From Calditrichota bacterium (GTDB taxonomy: Bacteria; Electryoneota; RPQS01): a stretch of DNA of 8,154 nt. The stretch lies in the NCBI GenBank assembly GCA_020057985.1, contig JAGVEU010000308.1, forward strand, positions 1-8,154. Direction: 5' to 3'. Position 1 is the first letter of the stretch; every line of letters starts with the position of its first letter. The notes under the pieces were generated by a model. That model was not told where the DNA came from. It saw nothing but the letters and a program-made list of their open reading frames with translations, and searched no databases. A program made the translations under genes and the position numbers. Positions 1-6,504 of the stretch are shown here, piece after piece.

Positions 1-1
1 A

Positions 2-154
2 CCGACACCGCAGATTCAGATCAGCACGGCTTTGGGCAACACGCCCGACGTGGGGGGAGATATTTTCCTTTCCTCCACTTTGTGGGGGAAATACAAAGGG
101 GGTGAAATGAGAAAACTGGCACAATCACTGTTGTACTTTCGAGATAGGCTCTGA
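2..154 (+). CDS. possible C-terminal end of an unrecognised upstream gene (partial)
   Basis: A reading frame is open from the left edge of the window for 50 codons and ends in TGA at 152-154. It is the longest open forward frame here; the other two close near position 105. The peptide contains a Gly/Asp-rich stretch (GNTPDVGGDIFLSS) and ends in a basic, amphipathic tail (MRKLAQSLLYFRDRL). I do not recognise a family. The stop lies 33 bases before the kinase start, a spacing compatible with an operon, and the kinase is in the same frame. Fifty codons is short enough to be chance, and the region also folds into strong hairpins, so it could instead be a non-coding leader of the kinase gene. Confidence 0.35.
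   Translation, partial: PTPQIQISTALGNTPDVGGDIFLSSTLWGKYKGGEMRKLAQSLLYFRDRL
69..91 (+). other. hairpin upstream of the kinase gene
   Basis: TTTCCTCCAC (69-78) can pair with GTGGGGGAAA (82-91) over ten base pairs with one G-U pair, leaving a three-base TTT loop. The sequence GTGGGGGGA at 50-58 is nearly a copy of the right arm and could pair with the same middle arm over about nine pairs including two G-U, so two mutually exclusive folds are possible. There is no T-run after it, so it is not a standard terminator. If frame 2-154 is coding, the pairing may be incidental. Confidence 0.3.
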
Positions 155-187
155 GACCCTGCCGCAATCGAAGTCGCCTTCCCTTCA

Positions 188-1861
188 ATGCCTGACCCCG
201 AAAATCGTCTTACCTTGATCCGTGAGATCTCTCGCAGCGGCATTGCAACCGTCTGGGAGGCTTACGATGCCGGTCTGGATCGCAAGGTTCTGGTCAAGTC
301 CATTTCGCCGCAATACGCCCGCGAATCTGACCTTCGTGCGAGGTTTGAGCGAGAAGCCCGCGCCATTGCCCGTCTGTCACACCCATCAGTGGTGCAGATC
401 TATGACCTGCGCGTAACCAATGACGAACTCTCGCTGGTTCTTGAGTTCGTGGACGGAGTTACCTTAGGAGCCTTGCTGAAGGATCGTGGCACACTGCCTG
501 TCGAAGTCGCCGTTGCAGTCGCGTCCGAGATTCTTTCAGGACTTGAGATTGCACATACTGCCAGAATTGTGCACCGTGATCTCAAACCGGACAATGTCAT
601 GATCTCGCGGAAAGGTGAGGTGAAGATCACGGACTTCGGACTTGCCACACTTAAAGATCTTCCCACGGTAACTGTGGAAGGGATGGTGGTTGGCACTCCG
701 TCCTATATGGCGCCGGAGCAGGCGGGAGGCGGGGAGGTTACGCCTCGCACCGATCTCTTTGCTCTGGGTCTAATGCTCTTTGAAATGCTGACTGGGCAAG
801 TCGTAATTCCCGGCGCGACACGCGCTGAGGCGTATGTGAATGCGCTGAACTATGCTGCGCCGCGTCTTGAACTATATGGGGATGCAATCCCTGAGACTCT
901 CCGACCGGTACTTGCCAGACTGCTCGAAAAGTCACCCGACAAGCGGTACGCAACTGCGTCAGAAGTCCGCGCCGCCCTTGCCGCTTCCCAGCCTCAAGTT
1001 GCTCTTCCAATTGCCTTGCTCAGAGATTACTTGTCGGGGGAGCCGGTCTTAAGACCTGTTGCAAAGAAGGCGGTTACTTCGCGCGTTCGGCCACTATGGC
1101 TTCAAAGGTTCGCTTGGATTACCGGAGCGTTGATTATCATCTTACTCGCTTTTCATTTCGGCACCATTCGAAGACCACTTCCAAAATCGGTTCAAGAAAC
1201 GGATGGCCGCAAGGATTCACTCACTCATATTGCTCAAGACTCCTTTCTGACAAGCTCAGTTGCTGCTGATTGCACACATCTTCTTGCACAGGACGATGAC
1301 AAGCAATTAGAAGAACCAGTGGAAGTGAAGCAGAATCGGCTTCCGGATCTCGTGAGTCGCATTCCGACAGACACGGCGAGCACTCCATCCGCAACCCTCT
1401 TACAAGATGGGTTCTTATTTGTTCAGTGCAAGCCCTGGGCGCGAATCTTTCTCCGCGATTCCCTCTGGGGAACTACACCCCTTGCTTTACCACTCAAAAT
1501 GACCGCCGGTACTTATGATCTTGTGTTGGTTAACCCTGAGATTCAGCATCCCATTATAAGGAATGTGAAAGTCAGATCAGGTCAGACTGATAGCGTGAAC
1601 GTAAATCTTTATGATTTTGTGGGCAGAATACGTGCGTATTCTGTCAAACCGTGGGCAGATATGTATGTAGACGGAATATTTGAATTGCGAACTCCGTCTT
1701 CAAAAACCATTTACAGACCCTTCGGTAAGCATATCATTGCCCTGAAACATCCGGATCTCCCTCCCGATACTATTGAGATTACGCTTCGTCAAGGCGATCC
1801 GATCTTTGAAATTCGTGCCGATCTGACTGACACTACACCAAAAACAAAGAAACAGAATTGA
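188..1861 (+). CDS. membrane-anchored Ser/Thr protein kinase with C-terminal PEGA-like repeats
   Basis: This 557-residue protein is a Hanks-type (PknB-like) kinase expected to phosphorylate Ser/Thr on protein substrates with ATP. The kinase domain spans about residues 8-265. Visible motifs are a degenerate glycine loop (ISRSGIATVWEA, 14-25), the ATP lysine K37 in VLVKSI, the probable helix-C glutamate E56, the catalytic loop HRDLKPDN (129-136), DFG (149-151), an activation segment ending in GTPSYMAPE (169-177), and TDLFALG (188-194). One membrane helix lies at about 305-323, after a basic stretch, which puts the kinase in the cytoplasm. A linker of about 80 residues follows. Two PEGA-like units come next (about 409-474 and 479-537), each with a KPWA core at 415 and 487, presumably in the periplasm as a sensor or anchor. 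All catalytic residues are present, so it is probably active. The first in-frame ATG after the upstream stop is at 188, only eight residues before the domain; no clear Shine-Dalgarno sequence is seen. The substrate is unknown. Confidence 0.93.
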   Translation: MPDPENRLTLIREISRSGIATVWEAYDAGLDRKVLVKSISPQYARESDLRARFEREARAIARLSHPSVVQIYDLRVTNDELSLVLEFVDGVTLGALLKDRGTLPVEVAVAVASEILSGLEIAHTARIVHRDLKPDNVMISRKGEVKITDFGLATLKDLPTVTVEGMVVGTPSYMAPEQAGGGEVTPRTDLFALGLMLFEMLTGQVVIPGATRAEAYVNALNYAAPRLELYGDAIPETLRPVLARLLEKSPDKRYATASEVRAALAASQPQVALPIALLRDYLSGEPVLRPVAKKAVTSRVRPLWLQRFAWITGALIIILLAFHFGTIRRPLPKSVQETDGRKDSLTHIAQDSFLTSSVAADCTHLLAQDDDKQLEEPVEVKQNRLPDLVSRIPTDTASTPSATLLQDGFLFVQCKPWARIFLRDSLWGTTPLALPLKMTAGTYDLVLVNPEIQHPIIRNVKVRSGQTDSVNVNLYDFVGRIRAYSVKPWADMYVDGIFELRTPSSKTIYRPFGKHIIALKHPDLPPDTIEITLRQGDPIFEIRADLTDTTPKTKKQN

Positions 1862-1885
1862 TTCTGTGTGATATTATTACATAAT
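1858..1885 (+). promoter_or_regulatory. candidate promoter for the ABC block
   Basis: TTGATT (1858-1863) and CATAAT (1880-1885) are 16 bases apart and match the sigma-70 consensus at 4/6 and 5/6 positions. The boxes straddle the stop codon of the kinase gene and would start a transcript near 1892 with a leader of about 165 bases before the ATPase gene. Such matches are common by chance in AT-rich DNA, and the organism's own promoter consensus is unknown. Confidence 0.25.
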
Positions 1886-1926
1886 AACTCGCCGAACATA
1901 CTTACGGCAAATCAGTTATGCACGTT

Positions 1927-1994
1927 TCATCGCGTCGAGATTGCGACTGATGAGCGCGCCACCAAGCAGGCATTGCGGGAACCTGCCCCGCCTG
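1927..1994 (+). other. hairpin-forming leader between the kinase and ABC genes
   Basis: Two potential stem-loops lie in the 195-base gap. In the first, TCATC (1927-1931) plus GTCG (1934-1937) pair with CGAC (1944-1947) plus GATGA (1949-1953) around a six-base loop, with a small internal bulge. In the second, CAGGC (1967-1971) pairs with GCCTG (1990-1994), and a competing GCAGG/CCTGC pairing (1966-1970 with 1982-1986) is possible. No T-run follows either one, so an intrinsic terminator for the kinase gene is not supported. The rest of 1862-2056 shows no convincing gene. Confidence 0.25.
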
Positions 1995-2044
1995 AAGTGA
2001 GTATATCTCTGCAATTGACAGAATTGAATTTCATAAGCAAATAT

Positions 2045-2049
2045 AGGAA
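2045..2049 (+). promoter_or_regulatory. ribosome binding site of the ATPase gene
   Basis: AGGAA lies seven bases before the ATG at 2057. It supports this start, which also places the first beta strand of the ABC domain (MIQLSQVTKSY) directly at the N-terminus, as is usual in the family. Confidence 0.6.
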
Positions 2050-2056
2050 ACACTAA

Positions 2057-2986
2057 ATGATCCAACTGTCTCAGGTAACAAAGTCATACAACGGTGCGAA
2101 GGCGGTTGACGGGATCAACTTGACCATTCAAAAGGGCGACATTCTGGGTTTCCTGGGTCCGAACGGAGCAGGAAAGACAACCACGATGCGCATGCTCACG
2201 TGCTACATGCCACCGACGTCCGGAACCATCAGCGTGGATGGTTTCGATGTGAGCGAGCAGTCAGTTGAAGTTCGCAAGAAGATCGGATATCTACCGGAAA
2301 TGGCGCCGGTGTATCCGGACATGAACGTCGTGGATTATCTTCAGTATGTCAGCGCACTCCGCGAGATCCCCATCGAGAAGAAGTCGAGCCGCATCAAGGA
2401 AATCATCGGACAATGCGGATTGGAGAAGGTGCTCAGCAAGGACATCGGCCAGTTGTCCAAGGGATACCGTCAGCGTGTCGGTCTTGCACAGGCTATGATC
2501 CACAATCCGGACATCCTGATCTTCGACGAGCCAACTGCCGGTCTTGATCCCAATCAGATTGTCGAGATTCGGACCCTGATCAAGGAACTTGGCCGCGAAC
2601 GAACCGTCATATTATCCACGCACATTCTGTCTGAGGTTCAAGCCACATGCTCGCGCATTGTGATTATCAATCAGGGCAAAATCGTCGCCGATGACTCGCC
2701 CGAAGGACTGCAAGCTGATGTCGCCGGTCGCACCGTGCTGCTGGCAACTCTCAAAGGCGCAACGTCTGACGCCATGAGCAAGACCCGCTCTTTGTCCGGT
2801 GTTGAAAATGTTCGCGAGTTTCATAGTGAGCGAGGCACGATCGGTTTGCGCATCGAAATCGGACAAGGGAAGGACATTCGCGAGGATTTCTTCCGCCTTG
2901 CGGTTCGGGAAAGCTGGGTTATCTTCGGAATGAACCAGGAAATCCACAGCCTCGAAGACGTTTTCCACAAACTGACTATGGGCTGA
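2057..2986 (+). CDS. ABC transporter ATP-binding protein, GldA-like
   Basis: This 309-residue cytoplasmic ATPase should drive the ABC-2 permease encoded next to it. It has a complete nucleotide-binding domain: Walker A GPNGAGKTT (34-42), a Q-loop position in GYLPE (77-81) occupied by Glu as in many GldA/ABC-2 ATPases, signature LSKGY (133-137), Walker B ILIFDEPT (153-160) with catalytic Glu158, D-loop AGLD (161-164) and the H-loop histidine H189 in STH. About 90 residues follow, ending in the LEDVFHKLT element (299-307) typical of the CcmA/GldA type. Length and architecture match GldA-family proteins. The permease starts 66 bases downstream on the same strand. The family assignment is firm. 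The name GldA is withheld because homologues serve several ABC-2 exporters and nothing here proves a gliding role. Confidence 0.95.
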   Translation: MIQLSQVTKSYNGAKAVDGINLTIQKGDILGFLGPNGAGKTTTMRMLTCYMPPTSGTISVDGFDVSEQSVEVRKKIGYLPEMAPVYPDMNVVDYLQYVSALREIPIEKKSSRIKEIIGQCGLEKVLSKDIGQLSKGYRQRVGLAQAMIHNPDILIFDEPTAGLDPNQIVEIRTLIKELGRERTVILSTHILSEVQATCSRIVIINQGKIVADDSPEGLQADVAGRTVLLATLKGATSDAMSKTRSLSGVENVREFHSERGTIGLRIEIGQGKDIREDFFRLAVRESWVIFGMNQEIHSLEDVFHKLTMG

Positions 2987-3052
2987 TCGCTCCTGCTGTT
3001 CAACTTTACATGACAAAATTTACAACCATAATATCGCGCTGAAACGGAAACG

Positions 3053-3763
3053 ATGCACAACATTATCTGCATTTTCAAGCGGGAGTTTCGTTCCTACTTC
3101 GACTCTCCCATCGCCTACATCGTGCTCACTTTCTTTCTGCTCATCGCGGGCTACTTCTTCTCGACCAATCTCTTTCTCATGAATCAGGCAAACCTGCGGA
3201 CACTGTTCGGTGTTGTTCCGTTGCTGTTTGTTTTTTTCATCCCCGCCATCTCCATGCGGTTGATTGCTGAAGAGAAGAAATCCGGAACGATTGAGCTGCT
3301 GTTCACCTATCCCATCAAGGATACTGAAATTATTCTCGGCAAATATCTGGCCGCTCTTGTCTTGATCGGAGTCATGCTCCTGTTCACGACCGTCTATGCA
3401 TTCTCGGTGAGCGCACTTGGGGACATGGACGCCGGTCAGGCGTTTGCGGGCTATATCGGTCTGCTGCTGTTGGGCGCTGCCTATCTTGCGATGGGAATTT
3501 TCGCATCGTCCCTCACGGAAAACCAAATTGTTGCCTTTATTGCGGCGCTGGCAATCTCATTCTTCTTCTTTATTCTCGACAAGATTCTGTTCTTTGTACC
3601 TGCGTCACTTGCCAGTATACTTGAGTACCTTTCGATCGAGTATCACTTTCAGAATATCGCCCGTGGCGTGATTGATACGCGTAACCTTATTTACTACGGG
3701 TCTGTGATATTCATCGGCCTGATGCTCGCCAGTCACATGCTGTCGCGCCGAAAAGGCGACTGA
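3053..3763 (+). CDS. ABC-2 type permease, GldF-like
   Basis: This 236-residue integral membrane protein is the likely transmembrane partner of the preceding ATPase. Six hydrophobic segments are visible at about residues 20-38, 52-71, 99-119, 132-152, 159-183 and 212-230, the ABC-2 layout. Between helices 2 and 3 is the conserved cytoplasmic element RLIAEEKKSGTIELLFTYP (69-87), a hallmark of GldF-type ABC-2 permeases. The N-terminus (IFKREFRSYFDSPIAYI) also fits this subfamily, and the length is normal. GGAA at 3046-3049 sits just before the ATG and is a close but usable ribosome binding site. With a single permease gene, the transporter would probably be a homodimer of this subunit. The substrate cannot be deduced from the sequence. 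Confidence 0.93.
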   Translation: MHNIICIFKREFRSYFDSPIAYIVLTFFLLIAGYFFSTNLFLMNQANLRTLFGVVPLLFVFFIPAISMRLIAEEKKSGTIELLFTYPIKDTEIILGKYLAALVLIGVMLLFTTVYAFSVSALGDMDAGQAFAGYIGLLLLGAAYLAMGIFASSLTENQIVAFIAALAISFFFFILDKILFFVPASLASILEYLSIEYHFQNIARGVIDTRNLIYYGSVIFIGLMLASHMLSRRKGD

Positions 3764-3784
3764 AGTATGCTCTTGCTGTACATG

Positions 3785-3801
3785 GCGCTCTTTCGAGGCG
3801 C
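3785..3801 (+). other. small hairpin in the permease-auxiliary gene gap
   Basis: GCGCTC (3785-3790) can pair with GAG plus CGC (3795-3801) around a TTTC loop, with one bulged G. It is the only structured element in the 91-base gap 3764-3854. No T-run follows, so it may only tune the transcript, or be chance. No convincing ribosome binding site precedes the ATG at 3855. Confidence 0.2.
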
Positions 3802-3854
3802 TGATCGAATCAACAGTATCTGAACACAAATTATTAAGCGATTCAGCATAGATT

Positions 3855-5447
3855 ATGAAAAAGAAAACCTGGTCTGTTTCCTCCGTCTCAAACCTCCTGG
3901 TGGTGATTGCGATTGTGGTCGTGATTAACCTCATTGGTCTGCGAGTGTTTACTCGTGCGGATCTGACGGAGAATAGCATTTACACCCTTAGCAAAGCTTC
4001 CCGGAATACGGTTGCCGATCTATCCGACCGCCTGACGGTCAAGGCTTATTTTACCAAGGATCTGCCGCCACCCTATAATGCGAATTCGAGGTACGTCAAA
4101 GACGCGCTTGGAGATTATGCCGCGTATGGCCAAGGCATGTTCCATTACGAATTCGTAGATCCGGTTGATGAGAAGAGCCTTGAAGAAGAAGCACAACGCT
4201 ATCGTATCCAACCGGTGCAAGTCAATGTGCTGGAGAAGGACAACGTCCAACTCAAGAAAGTCTACATGGGGCTTGTGCTGATCTACGGCGACAAGCATGA
4301 GACGCTTCCGCTGATCCAGAATGTGGACAATTTCGAGTATGAAATGACGTCCGCCATCAAACGGTTGGTGGCCGAGAAACTCCCGCGAGTGGGCTTTCTT
4401 GGAGGATTCGCCACTCCGGATCTCGGACAAGACATGCGCAATATCACCTCCGAACTCGCCAAGCACTACCAAGTGACTCCGATCAACTTGAATGCCGGAA
4501 GTGAGTTAATTGATAAGACGCTCGATGTTCTTTGCATCGTTCAGCCGAAAGAGAAATTGGACGACTGGACTCGATTCTGTATAGATCAATACATTATGGA
4601 AGGCGGAAAGGTCGGATGGTTTATCAACAAAGTCAAGGCTGACGTGCAGACCTCTCAAGCAAGCATTATTCAGCTCGGAATTGATGAACAGACACGACGC
4701 TACGGTTTCACGGTGGCCAACAATTTGGTAACGGATCTTCAAGCCTCCATGATCAACGTTCAGCAGAATCAAGGCTTCTTTACAATCACAAACATGGTTC
4801 GCTACCCATGTTTTCCGGAGGTAACCAAGTTCAACAACAACCAGCCCATCGTAAAGGACTTCCGCTCGCTCAACATGTTCTTTCCCAGTTCGGTGGATAC
4901 GCTGACTCCAGCATCGGGTAAAGTGGCAATCTCGCCGCTCTTCTTCAGTAGTGACAAAACCAAGATTCAACAAGGACGCTTTGACATTAATCCGATGACA
5001 CGAGCCACGATGGAAGAGTTTACCGGTGGCAGCAAGATCCTTGGAGCAACATTCGTCGGCACATTTGCCTCAGCCTTTGAGGGAAAGCCTGTGCCTCATC
5101 CGACGGACAGTACGGCAAGCATTCCTTCAGTACAGGTGCTGACCATGAGTCCGGAGACTCGCATGGTGGTTGTCGGCGATGGAAATTTTGTGCAAGGACA
5201 GTATGCTCAAGGCGGTCCGAATCAAGTGCTTTTCCTCAATGCAGTGGATTGGCTGAGTCAGGACAGCGACATGATTACCATTCGTTCCCGTGAGGCGGCA
5301 GTTCGTCCGCTCAAGCCTGATATTTCCGACGGCACCAAGCAAACAGTGAAGTATGCAAATATCGTCGGTCCACCCATCTTAGTGCTTCTGCTTGGCTTGT
5401 TCCGTTGGACCGCAAAGCGGAATCGCCGCAAGGGGGTGATACTATGA
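3855..5447 (+). CDS. GldG-like ABC transporter auxiliary protein
   Basis: This 530-residue protein belongs to the GldG / ABC_transp_aux (IFT-like) group that accompanies GldA/GldF transporters. A membrane helix at about 11-30 is followed by a long extracytoplasmic domain, then a second helix at about 502-518 and a basic cytoplasmic tail (TAKRNRRKG). Family landmarks are DLTENSIYTLSKAS (36-49) just outside the membrane, PRVGFLGG (177-184), IDQYIMEGGKVGWFI (243-257), GDGNF (441-445) and NQVLFLNAVDWLSQD (456-470) near the C-terminus. The short GHGE motif usually found after GFL is replaced by GGFATP (183-188), which is unusual. The protein probably forms a complex with the permease and holds or handles substrate outside the inner membrane; this role is inferred from the family. 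The next gene overlaps its stop codon, implying translational coupling. ATG 3855 is accepted because it directly precedes the basic region and first helix. Confidence 0.88.
   Translation: MKKKTWSVSSVSNLLVVIAIVVVINLIGLRVFTRADLTENSIYTLSKASRNTVADLSDRLTVKAYFTKDLPPPYNANSRYVKDALGDYAAYGQGMFHYEFVDPVDEKSLEEEAQRYRIQPVQVNVLEKDNVQLKKVYMGLVLIYGDKHETLPLIQNVDNFEYEMTSAIKRLVAEKLPRVGFLGGFATPDLGQDMRNITSELAKHYQVTPINLNAGSELIDKTLDVLCIVQPKEKLDDWTRFCIDQYIMEGGKVGWFINKVKADVQTSQASIIQLGIDEQTRRYGFTVANNLVTDLQASMINVQQNQGFFTITNMVRYPCFPEVTKFNNNQPIVKDFRSLNMFFPSSVDTLTPASGKVAISPLFFSSDKTKIQQGRFDINPMTRATMEEFTGGSKILGATFVGTFASAFEGKPVPHPTDSTASIPSVQVLTMSPETRMVVVGDGNFVQGQYAQGGPNQVLFLNAVDWLSQDSDMITIRSREAAVRPLKPDISDGTKQTVKYANIVGPPILVLLLGLFRWTAKRNRRKGVIL
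5430..5438 (+). promoter_or_regulatory. strong ribosome binding site inside the GldG-like gene
   Basis: AAGGGGGTG differs at one base from the ideal AAGGAGGTG and ends five bases before the ATG at 5444. It decides that start over a TTG at 5405 in the same frame, which has no such site and would add 13 charged residues ahead of the membrane helix. Confidence 0.7.
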
Positions 5448-6391
5448 AGCGGAATCTCATTCTGATCGGTGCCTTTGCACTTCTGCTAATTGTATATCTC
5501 CTCACAAGATCAAGCGAGCAGGTTGTTTCAACGGATCGCCCGTTTATTCAGTGTGACAGCGCAAAAGTGACCTCCATCAAGGTTGAAAACAAGGACGGAA
5601 AGATCGAACTGGCGAAGCAAGGCGAGGATTGGACGGTGGTTGGGGCAACGGAATATCCCGCAAACAAACGCAGTGTCGGCGACGCTGTAAGTAAGCTTGG
5701 GCAGATGAAGAAGTTGTCAATGATTACTGAGAAATCTGATCGGTATGCTGAGTTCGAAGTGGACGATGAAACGGCAACGCGCGTCAGTGTAACTCAACAG
5801 GGGAAGACCACCGTTTTCCTGCTTGGAAAAGCGGGTTCTTCGATGCAGACGAGTTTTGCGCGGCTACAAGGATCGAAAGAAGTATGGGAGATCGGTGGCA
5901 ACTACGCCGGAACTCTTAAGAAGAAACCAACCGAATGGCGCGACAAGACAATCACTGACCTCAACATGGCGGATATCAAGAAGGTCACTCTTCAGTATCC
6001 GAAAAATGTGATTTCGCTTGCACTCGTGGACAGCGTTTGGAAAGTGGACGCGGGCAAGGCGCAATTCGACGGGGACAAATCACTCGTGGAGCGACTTACA
6101 AGAATGATCTCGAAGATCTCTACCGTTGAGTTTGCGGATACTCTTGCTCCGGATGCGTTCAATAATCCCGAACTCCATTTAGTCGTTGAGCTTTCCAGTG
6201 GCGATCCCATAGATTTCAAGTTGATTCCCAAAGATGCCGAGGGGAGCCAGTATTTTCTGCGCAAAGCGGGCGCTCGAACCGATTTTGTAATCTACAAGGC
6301 CACGTACACTGCACTGGCCAAAAAGGCCGATGACTTCAAGAAGAAAGAGGATGAGCCAGCCTCCGCATCTGCAAAGAAGCCACGAGTGTAG
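5444..6391 (+). CDS. DUF4340 domain protein, partner of the ABC system
   Basis: This 315-residue protein has a short basic N-terminus and one membrane helix (about 4-20). It lacks a lipobox cysteine, so it should be an anchored extracytoplasmic protein rather than a lipoprotein. The rest fits DUF4340, a family often encoded directly after GldG-like genes. Two units align without gaps over about 50 residues: 45-94 (tryptophan W63) and 181-230 (tryptophan W199). They are joined by a segment containing the family-typical WRDKTITDL (165-173). The C-terminus is Lys/Glu/Ala-rich and probably disordered (from about 294). Its ATG overlaps the preceding TGA as ATGA, indicating coupled translation and fixed stoichiometry with the GldG-like protein. 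No enzymatic motif is visible. A structural or substrate-contacting role at the transporter is inferred from context only. Confidence 0.85.
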   Translation: MKRNLILIGAFALLLIVYLLTRSSEQVVSTDRPFIQCDSAKVTSIKVENKDGKIELAKQGEDWTVVGATEYPANKRSVGDAVSKLGQMKKLSMITEKSDRYAEFEVDDETATRVSVTQQGKTTVFLLGKAGSSMQTSFARLQGSKEVWEIGGNYAGTLKKKPTEWRDKTITDLNMADIKKVTLQYPKNVISLALVDSVWKVDAGKAQFDGDKSLVERLTRMISKISTVEFADTLAPDAFNNPELHLVVELSSGDPIDFKLIPKDAEGSQYFLRKAGARTDFVIYKATYTALAKKADDFKKKEDEPASASAKKPRV

Positions 6392-6415
6392 GCGAGCTTA
6401 GATAGAACTTCTGAG

Positions 6416-6478
6416 AAGCCTCGGGATCGCGCTGCGAACGCTGAACAAAATCATCGTCCGCAGACGATCCTGAGGCTT
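6416..6478 (+). terminator. long stem-loop, probable terminator of the ABC block
   Basis: AAGCCTCGGGATCG (6416-6429) is complementary to CGATCCTGAGGCTT (6465-6478): fourteen pairs, one of them G-U. A T-rich tail (TTTGTCTTTAT, from 6477) follows. It starts 25 bases after the DUF4340 stop, where a terminator is expected. The 35-base loop is longer than usual and contains its own six-pair hairpin, ATCGTC/GACGAT around CGCA (6453-6468), which competes with the right arm. The element ends only 26 bases before the next start codon, so attenuation of the downstream gene is also possible. Confidence 0.55.
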
Positions 6479-6504
6479 TGTCTTTATCAATCTTGAGAAT
6501 AAAC

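Noticed and set aside
117..136. TGGCAC...TTGTAC resembling a sigma-54 promoter before the kinase
   Set aside because: The -24/-12 elements need the GG and GC pairs ten bases apart with TTGC in the second box; here the spacing is off and the second box reads TTGT.
1871..1890. AT-rich inverted repeat TTATT-ACAT-AATAA after the kinase stop, considered as a terminator
   Set aside because: The stem is only five A-T pairs and no T-run follows; it is better explained as part of an AT-rich promoter-like stretch.
1868..2056. 62-codon forward open frame in the kinase-ATPase gap
   Set aside because: It starts at GTG without a ribosome binding site, has no family resemblance, and overlaps promoter-like and hairpin sequence.
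3010..3042. Ten-codon frame (MTKFTTIISR) before the permease gene
   Set aside because: It is too short to judge and has no clear ribosome binding site.
3020..3526. 168-codon reverse frame opposite the permease gene
   Set aside because: It is antisense to a clear six-helix permease and its peptide is a Gln/Glu/His-rich shadow of hydrophobic codons.
3767..3823. 18-residue hydrophobic frame starting right after the permease stop
   Set aside because: No ribosome binding site and no recognisable features; the length is well within chance.
4506..4973. Long reverse frames opposite the GldG-like gene
   Set aside because: The forward frame carries family motifs through this stretch; the reverse peptides look like complements with no domain.
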